Source of the DNA: Fistularia commersonii | Taxonomy: Eukaryota; Chordata; Actinopteri; Syngnathiformes; Fistulariidae | Assembly (NCBI GenBank): GCA_037954325.1 | Contig: JBBMNZ010000021.1 | Span: forward strand, 12,198,616-12,262,615 | Reading direction: 5' to 3' | Length of the DNA stretch: 64,000 nucleotides | In this document: positions 54,160 to 64,000 of the stretch, piece by piece | Numbering within the stretch: position 1 is the first letter of the stretch | Layout of the letters: each line of letters begins with the position of its first letter | The notes under the pieces: generated by a model | The model's input: the letters and a program-made list of their open reading frames with translations, nothing else | Told to the model about the DNA's origin: nothing | Database searches by the model: none | Position numbers and translations under genes: made by a program

Positions 54160-54910
54160 ATGGGCAGCAGGGTGGCCCAGTGGTTGGTGTTTACAACCAA
54201 CAGCCCAGAAGAGTCCTAGTTTGGAGGCCTTTCTGAGTGGAGTTTACGTGGGTTTGCGGGAGGTTCTCGGAAACACAAAATTGTCCAGACGCGTTAATGA
54301 TGTAACATATGTCTCTTCATGTGGCACTGCTATTGACTGGCGAACGGTCCGGGATGAACCCCTTCTGGAAGTACACATACGGGTAGTAGTGGGCTCCGGA
54401 ACGTAGTGGCGAATCCATCACCCCTCCCGGCGAGGGATGGGGTCTGCAAGGACCCATCCAACCACGGGAGTTTCTTTGGGCTCTTTCAAAATCGAGGCTT
54501 TTGTCTCTCTTGGGAGTCGAGGTTGCTTTTGACCGTGTTTCAGGGTCTCAACGGTTGGTTGCGGATCCTCTGAACAACGGGTGGAGTTCTGAGAAACCGC
54601 CAGGGCCCGGCGTGCCCTCAGCAGCCACTCAGATGCCCCATAAACGGCCCCTGCCTCCGACCAGCCCATCGGCCGTTAGTGATGGAAGGGACCGTCGGAA
54701 TCGTGTAATGATTACTTTTGGACGTGGGTGGACCCTGATGGGATAAGGCTCCTGCGTAACCATCATTGCGTAGCACCAGGATGGCGGACGAGTGGGTCGG
54801 CAGGTAGATTCCTGCACCGGATGGACCAGGTATAACCCAGAAAGGCTTTAAGGAAGGCTCCCAAGTGGTCCTGCCGTTGACTGGCGAACGGGTCGGGTTG
54901 AACGAATCTG
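54160..54910 (+). repeat. Abundant fish repeat split by a 500-bp GC-rich insert
   Basis: Head GGGCAGCAGGGTGGCCCAGTGGTTGG (54161-54186), middle GTGGAGTTTACGTGGG, and module TTGACTGGCGAACGGTCCGGGATGAAC (54333-54359). The last module recurs at 54877-54903 with 24 of 27 bases identical, sharing derived changes. The interval 54410-54870 is GC-rich and of unknown origin; overlapping 62-117-codon frames occur on both strands without recognisable motifs. Confidence 0.55.
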
Positions 54911-56019
54911 TCCAAGTCCAACTCCCTTTCCAAGGACTTGCATCGCACCAAATATGCCATTTTTGGGACATCCTGTGTTTTCTTTTTATTTTAGTTATAA
55001 AATTTCATTCTTTTTATCATAGTTGGACAAATGGTCGCAGTTCTTGTCATTTTTTTTTTCTGAATGAATAATACAGCAGCTATATTTAGGGACTTTTTCT
55101 TTTTGCCTCTCATTCCATGTCACTTTGTTGACCCTTTGAAATCAACATAATTTGTATTCTCTGCCTCCAGACTGAAATCCGCCGCGCAAACTGGAGTTAA
55201 TATCAGGGATCATCTCAGCGTGCGTTTTCCACGAACGATCCCGTCAATCACTCCCGTGAACAGTCTTTTTTTTTTTTTCTTATGCTCACCAAACCATCAA
55301 GTTGTCAATTTCTATCTAGCGCAAGAAACACTACATCATTCCAATTTTATTAGGACCTGGCTTATTTGATTTCATAAAATCAAGTCATGGAAAAAAAAGG
55401 CTTCTTTGTTGTTACCCACGGGTCATCCGAATAAAATGACCTTTGATTTAGCGTGACTCTTCCACAGCACGGCTATAAATCTCAACTTGGCGCCGCATCG
55501 GGAATCCGAATCGCGCTCTAACCTCGGCGAACACCTCTTGTTAATGTTCTTGTAAGTGTCTGTCAGCTCTTCCGAAACGGGATCATATTTCACTTTTTTA
55601 TTGAAAAGAGTTCACATTTGAGTTCATAATCGCCGCCGCATTACGCCGGGGGGCCATTCCTCTCTTGCTTCCCTGATTTATGTCCCACTAATCTCTGCTC
55701 ATGGGCTTGTATTGAGTGTGAATATAGCTAGTGGCTGACCTGGATATCGGAGCATTATAAGTACTATGGGGAATCTCCAGCTTTGAGAAATTGCTTGCAC
55801 GGGGCATTGCAGTGAGTATATGTCTTTTGTTAATACATTCTCTGCCCTCAGAGGTACTTTCAGGGGCACGCCGGGGTCTGCGGTTATCTATATACCCCTT
55901 ATTGTCACTGCAATAAAACACCACAAAATCTTAAAATAATATTATTTTCCTGGATTTTTTGTTTTTTTTGTTTTGTTTTTTTGTTTGTTTTTTTTAGTCA
56001 AGCGTTCTTATGTAAGAGA
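54911..56019. other. Unassigned stretch
   Basis: T-runs at 55048-55060, 55267-55279 and 55956-55995. No gene recognised. Confidence 0.35.
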
Positions 56020-56160
56020 TGAGATGAGATGAGAACAACTTTATTAATCTCGAAGGAAATTGTCGTGCCAGAGTTTCAAGAAAAAATATAACAGTAATAG
56101 ATAATAGTGGAAAGGGGGAAGAATAAGAAATATAATGAAATATAAATTGTCTTAGCAGTT
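56020..56160 (-). mobile_element. LINE 3' tail
   Basis: (GAGAT)n at 56017-56034 replaces the usual AAGAA tail, then AACAACTTTATTAATCTCGAAGGAAATTGTCGTGCCAGAGTTTCAAG and AGAATAAGAAATATAATGAAATATAAA. Same family as 17925-18115. Confidence 0.7.
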
Positions 56161-56577
56161 AGCAGTAACTACAAAGGAGGTGGATTTCAGAAAATCTGCA
56201 AGAGAGTTTGAAGAAAAGCTAAATTTGATGAAAAGCAAGGATGCAACAAAGACAGCAGAATGTAAAACCCAACAGAACGAAGGGAAAGAGTCGGTAGGGG
56301 GCTTCACGTGGACGTTGGAGGGGCTTGACTTGAGCAAAGCAAGGAAGTTCAGGTGGTGGTCCTGGAGCTGAGGCGGGCAGACAGGCATCAAGCTGGCCGC
56401 CCGAGGGCAGGACAAATCTGCCGGAGTCCTTCGGCAGGCAGCAGGTGTTGGACACTGGAGCTTCGCTTTGAGCCGCAGCTGCAGAAGCTTGAAACAAATA
56501 AAATAGGGAGCAACACAGAATGCCTGACAGCAGCCTCCCAAAGCTCCATCTTCAACATTGATTTTTGTCAGGTGTCT
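56161..56577. other. Unassigned stretch
   Basis: A 63-codon plus frame (56180-56371: MDFRKSAREFEEKLNLMKSK..) and the antisense 196-codon frame (56152-56742) overlap. Neither resembles a known family. The antisense one runs through the GT microsatellite into the LINE tail and is rejected as a gene. Confidence 0.3.
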
Positions 56578-56585
56578 GTGGTGTG

Positions 56586-56620
<35 letters not shown>
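56578..56620. repeat. (GT)n microsatellite
   Basis: About 20 GT units with one GC interruption. Confidence 0.9.
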
Positions 56621-56809
56621 CTGCCTGTAGGTGACAGGGTAACACCTGTGACGCATTGAGAGGAATCTTCCTCCACATCCATGTCATGGCTTTGTCTTCT
56701 TCTGCTTTCAAAGAAACGGGACACCAAAACAAAAAGCGGCAAGAGGTGGATTGTTTCAAATAAATAATGATAATATTAATAATAATAAAATTAATTTGAA
56801 TTACATTTA

Positions 56810-56940
56810 GAGACCCTAAGCTGTGTGAATGAGAGAGTGAATGGTTGTATATCTAAATACAGTATGTGATCCTGTGACTGACTGGAGACCAGTCGAGAGT
56901 GATTCTCGATAAAGGCATAGAGAATAAATGAATGATTGGG
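56810..56940 (+). repeat. Abundant fish dispersed repeat, 3' half
   Basis: GTGAATGAGAGAGTGAATGGTTGTATATC, GTGATCCTGTGACTGACTGGAGACCAGTC, and AATAAATGAATG tail. Confidence 0.65.
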
Positions 56941-57479
56941 AAAAAAATTACAATAAAATAAAATAGAATAAAAGATGTGGAGAAAGAAAATGAAAGAGTC
57001 CCTGAAGGAGCAGTGTTTACCAAGAGCCACCAGACCCTTAGGACAAGAGCCATACAATGTTGAAAGGCTCTCGATGAGACCAAAGATGCTACGTTGGATC
57101 ATAAAGACAAAAAAAGGTATATAGTGCAAAAAAAAAATTAAAACACTTCGCAGGGTCAAATCAAAGAAAATCCAACAAAGACAAAGAAATGGCGCCTGTC
57201 CATCTCACACGGGATAGAAGTGCGACGTGTTCTGGCTATGTGTCATGTTAAGGTGCTGAGAAATTAAATCTCTTTCTATATTTGTAGCCAGTGAACTGAT
57301 GAGCTGTGACTCCCACAGACGTCCACAGTTTCACGTTGCAAGATTCAACCTGCTCTTTTTTCCATCACGTTAAAGTCGGTGCGATATGTATATATATATT
57401 TTTAAATAGTTACAGTTCATTTTTGTTTGGAGAGAAAGCCTTGTGACGCTCTGCAGACATCCGGTCCGTAAGTTGACAT
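56941..57479. other. Unassigned stretch
   Basis: No gene recognised; short TA tract at 57386-57399. Confidence 0.35.
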
Positions 57480-58085
57480 AATTGTCTGTTAGCTATTAGC
57501 GGCTTTCACGGCATGCTTCCGTTTTGCATGGAGAAGTTGTTGCTAGTTCGCTAGCGGTTTGGAGACAAGTGACACCCGGGGAGTTTGTTCGTGTAAATTC
57601 ATCAGATCGGCAGATCTTCCGCTTTGAATCTTCGTCTCCTACAACCGACCACCCCGACCATTTTGGCCTCGCCGCCCCAGCCTTGGGAGTTATCATCATT
57701 TCGTCGTGGACGAAGAATATAAAGAACAACGGAAATCCGAGGGTCTTTCTCCAGCCTGTCGACCTTTTGTACGTGAAGCCTTTGAACGTTTTTCTCCATC
57801 ACGACCACACGAGAAAAGCAGAGAAAATTTGAAACGATTATCACTTCTAAAGATGAGGCGGAATGGAATTTCAAAAAGTCATCCCGGTGTAGTTTTCACG
57901 GCGGCGTGACCTCGGAGTTTCCGAGGGTCCCCGCGGTCTCTCACGGCCCGGATCTACTGTCGAGACTCCTCCATCCGAGCGGAGTAATGCCGCTTTGACC
58001 GCGGTTGTTTTTACCGAACGTAATTTGCACATGAGGAAGAGCGTTCCAGCTGCGATGAAAGGAGAACCTCTTTCATTATTCATGG
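57480..58085 (+). other. Open, repeat-free stretch; possible exon or regulatory block
   Basis: Two overlapping plus frames (57524-57832, 102 codons, MHGEVVASSLAVWRQVTPGE..; 57706-57909, 67 codons) and moderately high CG content downstream (57890-58020). No domain is recognised, and I see no convincing splice signals linking them to other frames. It stands out only because it is free of known repeats. Confidence 0.25.
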
Positions 58086-59624
58086 GTCTGTAAATGTGGG
58101 TACAGTGGGCTAATGGGTGAAGCGCTGTTATGCAATGAAATACAGCATAAAGACATTTACAAGAAAATTCCTGTAATTGGAACCTGGATGTTTTGAATGA
58201 ATTTTAAAGTAGTAACCAAACATGTTAAGCCCATTATATTTGACTATAATGCACGGCACAGATCGAAGTGCATTAGCGCGTCCCGCTGCCGGCCAGGACG
58301 CGAGCAACGGCGTTTTATAAACAAAACATCCACGCTTACCTGTGAGATATTCAGTCCCGTCCGACTGTCGGCGGGAGACGATGAAAATAATTGACACGGA
58401 TGTCTCTTTTTGAAGCCGCACTTAAGCCTCGGTTAGGGCACGGCTCAGCCTCCGTGGCAAAAATAAATCATTAAAAGTACGAGGTGGCGGAAAGGTGTGG
58501 AGAGAGAAAAGGGAGGATAGACGGAAAAAAGAGTAAGGGGAAAGCGACAGCCGAGGCATGCTAAGAAAGCGCGGGCCCCTTTGTTCTCGTGCCACGCACA
58601 GGAAAAGGCCACATCAATGATGTCGGCTGTTTCCAGCGAGCGGCATAAAAGGGAGAAGAGGAAGAGTGCTCGCTAAGAAGAGGGAGAATGTGAGTGTAAT
58701 CCATTTGAGATTCTGGAAGGGACTCAGTCCTCCCTGTCACTCGTCCATCCTTCCAGGAAACACAAAGAGCATTATGCATGAAGCCCAGAAGGTCTCTGAG
58801 CGTGCACCATGCTGTCGCCTGGTTCCAAAAAAAAAAAAAAAAAAAGTCACTCCGAAACCGTTTCACTATGAATTCACAGCGACGCATCACACAATAAACA
58901 CATCCAGATCAATGCGGGGTCAACCGCCCATAATTCATTCTTGACTCGGACCCTTTTTTTGTATTGAAAGTGTAGCTAACAGCATCATACCTTTCAGATA
59001 TAACATCTATTTTTTCCCCCCAAATGTGGAGGCTGGGTAAGAATGTAACGGAGGAGTTACGAAAGATATTCAAATGCGGCGAGTCCTTTTACTCTTCAAG
59101 TCTCAAGTGCTGTCTTGGATTTTTTTTTTTTTTTAGATTTCTGTGGATTTTCTCCGGAGTAGCCGAGCGAGACGTTCTTATTCCGCTCTAAGGTTTACTG
59201 CAGGGGAGGCGAGACAGGTATGTGGAGACGGCGCAAACAGCTGGCAGGTGTGCACGGCAGATAAAGTTAAAATAAAAGACTCTTTAGGGAAGGGAAGTAA
59301 TAAAAAGATAAAACCCAAATCAGATCCCACGCAAAACAAGCAATGTGACGCAATATTCTGATAAGACTCGCCTTTGTTTTCATTCACAAAACAAAGTTAC
59401 TGAAGCAATAGTCCGTGTCCAGCGATCGGAAGTAGTTTCACCTGTGAGCGCTCGCTTTAAAGAAACTTACTTTCGTCGGAATTCCCCGTTTGTTTTTGCG
59501 CATTTCAGTATTTAGTTGCATAATTCTGCTGGTAGTAATTCGCAACATCAGCCGAAGCATTCCCGTACACTAAGAGTAAACACTAAATTTCACTTTCGGT
59601 GTTTTCGTCTTTTCACCGGAAAGT
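58086..59624. other. Unassigned stretch
   Basis: No gene recognised. A-run at 58827-58844, T-run at 59119-59134. The block 58555-58815 is repeat-free with no decipherable function. Confidence 0.35.
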
Positions 59625-59905
59625 CTGTGGAAATTCTTGTCGTAGCAACCGGCTTTGAATTTCTTCACTTGAAGGCGTTTCTAGCCGCCATCCGAGAGGT
59701 TTCTTTGGTTCTGAGTCGAAGAGTGGTCATTTCCAAAATTGTGCAGCGCCATGTCTTCGGCGGGTCTCTGTCATCAAAATCATGGTGAATTCTTGTCCGA
59801 ATCTCCTTTTTTTGGCGATCGGACTTGAATTTCTTCACTTGGAGACGTTTCTCCCCGTAGTCCGAGAGTCCAGTTGCCACGATAAGAAGCTTCTGACAAG
59901 TTTCC
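59625..59905 (+). repeat. Penelope-like (tentative) repeat, two tandem cores
   Basis: First core at 59634-59706 (TTCTTGTCGTAGCAACCGGCTTTGAATTTCTTCACTTGAAGGCGTTTC..CATCCGAGAGGTTTC). Second core at 59788-59870 (TTCTTGTCCGAATCTCC..GGACTTGAATTTCTTCACTTGGAGACGTTTCTCCCCGTAGTCCGAGAG). The spacing is about 155 bases. A reversed end GTCCAGTTGCCACGATAAGAAG follows at 59869-59890. Confidence 0.55.
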
Positions 59906-60734
59906 ACCGGGAAGTTAATTACAAGCGTCCAACGATACTTCCAGACCGTACACACCGCAGCGGTTTCGCTGTCTGCGCCACGCTGCACCACGAGGTCTCC
60001 CGCTCTGGCTTTCTGAGGACACCAATCATCACTAATCATGGACAACAGATTAAAATGAGAGGGATGTGCGCCCTCCCCACCCTTGAGAAATGTAATTTAC
60101 ATAATACAGCAGTGGAATGTGTGCAGTGGCTGGTGAAAGAATCATGTCAGTTTAAGGAAACACTCCATGCAGGGCCGAGGTGTATTATTTCTGTCATCTC
60201 ACAGACTTATACTCAGTTTGTTTCCCAGCTGCTGATTATATGTTCTCCAAGACATGAAGGAAAATTAATCAAACTGGGTCACTTGAAGGCGCAAAGATGA
60301 CTTCATAATTTCCGTTTGCGTTGTATTGATACTGATGTTTAAATGTATAATCCCTTGCCATAGCTTGTAAATACAGAAGCGAGCCTCGGTACTTTGTGAC
60401 ACGGAGTATTCGATATGCAGAATTGTCGCATTAGTACTTGTGTTTTGTGAGGCAATGCCATGTGCTATCCTTTTAAGTAACACTCCGTTTGAAAAAAAAA
60501 AGGAAAAAAAAATAGTGTGAATATTGTTTTGTTGTGGAAAGTGATAAAACACAAGTTTAGAGAGGAGAATTATTTAGTGCCAAAAATGAGGCTTTTTCGC
60601 ACAATATTCTTCACAGGCTCCACTGCTTTCAGCTTCTTTTTCAATTGGAGTTTAGTCACTGTGTAAAGAAACATTTTTATTATATTTTTGCTTCAACTTG
60701 AGGCCAGGTGAGTGGGGTTGACTGACGTTCATTT
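59906..60734. other. Unassigned stretch
   Basis: A 172-codon plus frame (59782-60300) starts inside the repeat above and has no domain; I reject it as a gene. A-run at 60493-60513. Confidence 0.35.
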
Positions 60735-60742
60735 AGTTTGAG

Positions 60743-61774
60743 GGGGGCAAACTAATTTTAACCAAAAGCCAGCATAATGGTTGCCCTAAAAGGGCTACAT
60801 GTAACGGTAACGGTATAAATGTCACTCATTGTAACCAAATGTAATATAAAATAAATGTAATTGCTCCTTAATGTTAAATAACTCAGAATGTATAGTTCAA
60901 TCAAATGCAAAATGTTACATATGCATTCACGTCTGTCTTGAAACAGCCTTCCATCTGCATCAACTTTTCTCTTCCTCGACATGTAGGGATCATTTCTATA
61001 TTCCACTTGTTGAAAATCGCATTGATGTGAATACACTGCGATCCAATGACATGTATCATGGGAAATATAGTTTATGGTCAATGCAAGTCTTTGACTTATT
61101 TATTTTAAGACAATCAGACCTTTTAAAGCAGCGGTCGGGAACCTTTGGCTCGCGAGCCATATATGACTCTTCCGGTGGCGCCATATGGCTTCCAGACAAT
61201 TTCGAGTTGAAAAAGAAAAAATCAGTTTGGATCCAATTTTAGAATACTTGTGATATTTCTTCATAATACTGTGTCATCGTAAAGTAAACAGAAATTAGTT
61301 TTGAAGATAAATTTCACGGGTCACCCGTCTGTCGGGCCGGGAACCATCGGTTTCCGAGCACGTCCAGGTCATTGGAAAGTTGAAGAGATTAATTTTATCA
61401 GATAGCCAACTAGTTTATCCGCTTCAACCCTTGTAACGGAAAAGCTGGCGAAAAGAAAAAAAGACGATGATTACCGTGCATTCCAGGCTGCGTTGGATTT
61501 GCATTTGGATCAGCGGTATGTCTAATATGCTATAATAAAATTGCACTTCGAGCAAATCCAAGCAGCACCAGAGGTCACATTAAAAGTAAGACATATTTAA
61601 TTTATTATACGTTAAAATACTGTATTAGAAAAAAATGCCATATTAGAAATATTTGGCTCTTGTGGCTCTCCCTATCAAAAAGGTTCCCGACCCCTGTTTC
61701 AATACATTTGTGCTGGCCACTTAAAATGAGGTGGCGGGCCACATTTGGGCTGCTGGCCTTGAGTTTGACATGTG
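60743..61774 (-). mobile_element. hAT element, same family as 42164-42937, with nested hAT
   Basis: On minus the start codon near 60980 gives MSRKRKVDADGRLFQD, the same start as at 42410, followed by deletion of nearly all the transposase. Terminal blocks CCCTAAAAGGGCTACATGTAACGGTAACGG (left) and GGTGGCGGGCCACATTTGGGCTGC..GAGTTTGACATGTG (right) match the other copy in reverse. Flanking 8-mers AGTTTGAG (60735-60742) and AGTTTGTC (61775-61782) agree at 6 of 8. Interrupted at 61129-61696. Confidence 0.75.
61129..61696. mobile_element. hAT (CAGCGGTCGGGAACC) nested in another hAT
   Basis: Termini CAGCGGTCGGGAACCTTTGGC and AAAAGGTTCCCGACCCCTG are inverted repeats. Flanks are TTTTAAAG (61121-61128) and TTTCAATA (61697-61704), agreeing at 5 of 8 only. 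Placement is supported by the uninterrupted relative at about 42220-42250 (GTCTAAAAAAAGATCTGATCG), which spans the insertion point. The interior has no intact transposase. Confidence 0.8.
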
Positions 61775-62104
61775 AGTTTGTCCGTTCATTGTGTCTTTCC
61801 AGGTAAGTGAGAAAATGTCCAGGTACAAACAGGTGCAGCACCTACGTAACTCACCAAATCACCGTTTGCAGTGACACTTCTCATTAGGCGAACGCGTCCT
61901 TTGTCCATCATCCTTGCAGTTTAATGATAAAATGCGAGTCTTTTGAATAGCAAGCTTGAACGAAGGACGGGTAAAATAATCTGCCAGCTGGGTTCTCTGC
62001 CTTGCGAAGATGATGAGACAGCAATGTCTTTGGTAAAGTTTCTGGGAGTAAAAAGCAAAAAGTAGCAATATTTAAACCAGATTCCTGTACTGCTTTATTA
62101 TAAG
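61775..62104. other. Unassigned stretch
   Basis: Nothing recognised. Confidence 0.35.
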
Positions 62105-62958
62105 AGAGAAATTAATGGATGGAGTCCCAGAGGGGACACAAGCAGGTGTTCTCCTTGGGCAGTGCCAAGTACGAGTAGATGCAGAGGGGTGTGTCAGGAA
62201 GGGCATCCAACGTTAAGCCTGTGCCAAATCAAATATGCAAATCAGATCTAGGACTTGAAAGAATACTGTGAGGAGTTGTTGAATGAGGAAAAGAGGAGAA
62301 AACAAAGAGAAGAAAAGGTGACAATGGTGGACCATGGTGTAGCAAGGATTGACAAAGGTGAAGTGAGGAGGGCAGTGAAGAGGGTGAGGAGTAGAAAGGC
62401 ATTTGGTCCTGATGGAGATCTGGAAATGTCTCGGAGAGATGGCCGTACAGTTTTTGATTAGCCTAGAGAGTGAGGGGATGCCTGAGGAATGGAAAAGTGA
62501 GCTGGCGCTGATTCTTGCGAACAAGGGAGTTGTGCAGAGCTGTGGTTACTACAGAGGGATAAAGTTGATACGCCATGAAGTTGTAGGAAAGAGTAGTTGA
62601 AGCTAGACTGAAGGAGAAGTATGCCCTTGTGAGCAGCAGTACGGTTCAAGACCAAGAAAGAAAACCACAGATGCAGTATTTACTTTGAGAATGTTGACAA
62701 AGAAGTGCAGAGGGAGTTGTTGATCTAGAAAAAGCATACAACAGGATGCGGAGAGAGGAAATTTAGTACTGTGTGAGAGATTCTGGTGTGGCAGCGAAGT
62801 ATGCTAGACTGGTGCAGGACATGTATGCTCGCTGTGAGACAATGGTGAGGTGTACTGTAGGTGTGACGGAGAAGTTCAAGTTGGAAGTGGAACTACATCA
62901 GGGATCAGACCCGAGACCCTTCTTGCTTGCAGTGGTGATGGACAGGCGGACAGATTCA
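62105..62958 (+). pseudogene. RTE-like LINE: RT fingers and palm, degenerate
   Basis: The leader GGGCATCCAACGTTAAGCCTGTGCCAAATC is typical of this fish LINE. Plus-strand frames then give EELLNEEKRRKQREEKVTMV, VARIDKGEVRRAVKRVRSRK, AFGPDG, MPEEWKSELALILANKG, VQSCGYYRGIKLI, VVDLEKAYNRM (garbled) and DSGVAAKYARLVQDMYARCE..VTEKFKLEVELHQGSDPRPFL..VVMDR. At least three frame changes and a stop. The catalytic FADD segment should follow 62958 but is absent at the LINE insertion junction. Confidence 0.8.
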
Positions 62959-62959
62959 A

Positions 62960-63408
62960 GATTCAAGACATTTATTGTCTTTTCACAGTGCAATGAAATT
63001 TAGGGACAGCAGCTCTCAGGTTCAGTGGAATCAAAAACAGACACAAACAACCTTAAAAAGCAGGACACAGCACAACAAGACAGCAACAGCAGCAGCTCTG
63101 AGTTAGAGATATGAGACAGAAAATATAAATAACATCTAGAGGAATAAATGGATAGATATGTCGACAGAAAAAAGTAAAGAAATAAAAAAGCGAACAGGGA
63201 AAAAAGGGTTTATTGCACTGTTCTGTATGTGAGGTTCAAGTGTTCAGAGTTGTGCTGAACTAAGTCTAATGACGGCTCTGACGTAAAAACTGTTTTTCAA
63301 AACTATTTGTTTTTGCCCAGATTGTCGTAAACCGCCTCCTTGAGGGCAACAGTTGGAAAAGATGCTTGTCGGGGTGGGATGGATCTCTAAGGATGTTACG
63401 GGCTAACA
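62960..63408 (-). mobile_element. Second LINE (CR1/Rex1-group 3' part) inserted in the RTE-like LINE
   Basis: The low-coordinate edge TTCAAGATTCAAGACATTTATTGTC is the terminal repeat of a fish LINE on minus. Near 63262-63408 the minus strand reads ARNILRDPSHPDKHLFQLLP then SRRRFTTIWAKTNSFEKQFL, the conserved end of the RT (usual HPLH.LFELLPSGRRYR). 5'-truncated; no clear target duplication was seen. Confidence 0.7.
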
Positions 63409-63845
63409 AAGGTTAGCTTCAGTGAGACGGACTATACATTTGGTGATGAGAGGGATCCAAGTAGAACGGCGATGTTACAGGGAGCGACAATAAAGGTGGA
63501 GGATTGTTAAGTACTTGAGTCAACAGTGGAGCAATGCAGAACTTGAGGTGAAGAAATGTTTGCAAGCAGGTTGGAACGGGTGGTGAAAAGTGTAAGGGGC
63601 CATGTGCGATCAAAGAGTCTCCCTGAGCATGAAAACCAGTGTGTACAAGATGGAGGTGAGACCAGCGATAGTGTCTGGGTTAGAGATAGTGGCGTTTAGA
63701 AAAGAAAGGAGACGGCCGGGATGGAGACGTTGAGGTTCTCTTCTGGAGTGAGGAGGAGGAATAGGATCAGGAGAGGTGTCCGTCAGAGGAACAGCACAAG
63801 TCAGATGTTCTGGAGATAAAGTCAAACTGAGATGGTTCGGACGTG
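63409..63845 (+). pseudogene. RTE-like LINE, 3' continuation after the insertion
   Basis: Resumes at VSFSETDYTFGDERD (usual VS.SKTEYM..NERE), then KYLESTVEQCRT (shifted), KCLQAGWNGW-like, GHVRSKSLPEHE, GVRRRNRIRRGVRQRNSTSQ and ends KLRWFGRVR near 63845. Comparison with the expected order shows that the piece containing the FADD box (about 50 residues) is missing between this part and 62958. Confidence 0.75.
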
Positions 63846-64000
63846 TACGGTATACCCTTGTTTTTCGCGGGGGTTACGTTCCAAAAAGATAGGCAAAATC
63901 CGTGAAGTAGAAACCTTTATCTTTTTTACAATTATTATACAATCAAATACTCTATTATACAGTGCTGCTGTCGTCCTTATGTTTTTTTCTTCCTTCTTTA
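63846..64000 (+). mobile_element. Start of a DNA transposon (TTTTTCGCGG type), cut by window end
   Basis: GGTATACCCTTGTTTTTCGCGGGGGTTACGTTCCAAAAAGATAGGCAAAATCCGTGAAGTAG matches, from memory, termini of a Tc1/mariner-pogo type repeat (CTCGTTTATCGCGG..GTTCC..AAATCCGCGAAGTAG). It runs off the window. Confidence 0.45.

Noticed and set aside
56152..56742. 196-codon minus-strand frame
   Set aside because: It spans a LINE tail edge and a GT microsatellite (giving a His/Thr run) and has no recognisable domain.
59782..60300. 172-codon plus-strand frame
   Set aside because: Its first third lies in the Penelope-like (tentative) repeat, and the rest has no motif; likely fortuitous.
1..64000. A novel multi-gene defence or metabolic system
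   Set aside because: No cluster of intact genes is present; all recognisable coding sequence is dead transposase or reverse transcriptase.

Overview
This window reads as vertebrate nuclear DNA, most probably from a teleost fish. The evidence is the repeat content: a Rex3-type RTE reverse transcriptase fragment, an L2-group LINE with the (GTAAT)n 3' tail typical of fish, many hAT remnants with BED-finger transposase scraps, Tc1/mariner-type MITEs, an abundant fish repeat that ends in (TGAA)n, and dense CA/GT, AT and ATTC/TGAA microsatellites. I cannot name the species. No intact protein-coding gene, tRNA, rRNA, snRNA or CRISPR array could be supported. The window is best described as intergenic or long-intron DNA dominated by decayed transposons. 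The open frames are short, overlap on both strands, or lie in simple repeats or dead transposase.

Layout. 1-7 kb: a CpG-island-like segment (181-640), a pogo-like element carrying a LINE insertion whose two halves face opposite ways (1333-2173), a compound AT/GT microsatellite (4785-5250), and an RTE-like reverse transcriptase fragment (6630-7225). 8-24 kb: split copies of the abundant fish repeat, SINE-like pieces, two opposite-facing copies of one Tc1-like MITE inside TA tracts (12417-12761, 23692-24042), pogo-like copies, a dead LINE (18235-18995) and a hairpin MITE (21532-21815). 24-35 kb: Rex3, L2, hAT elements with readable 8-bp target duplications, an L1-like retroposed fragment with a 12-bp duplication, and a possible promoter/5'-UTR block near 30.6 kb. 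36.0-37.3 kb: a minisatellite of about ten monomers. 38-52 kb: more pogo-like, hAT and LINE tails, an inverted pair of a Penelope-like (tentative) repeat with hAT insertions, and an AT-rich palindrome (51535-51796). 53-64 kb: further fish repeats, a hAT nested in another hAT with an empty-site relative in this window (60743-61774), and an RTE-like LINE broken by a second LINE (62105-63845).

No genes work together here. The biological interest is in transposition history: nested insertions, target-site duplications, shared internal-deletion classes and inverted pairs that can be read directly. The stretches most likely to hold undetected function are the CpG-dense blocks at 181-640, 13712-13854 and 38215-38600, the block at 30590-31280, and the open stretch at 57480-58085. 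None of these has a recognisable product. Family names were assigned by eye from short diagnostic motifs, and boundaries without a stated target duplication are approximate.
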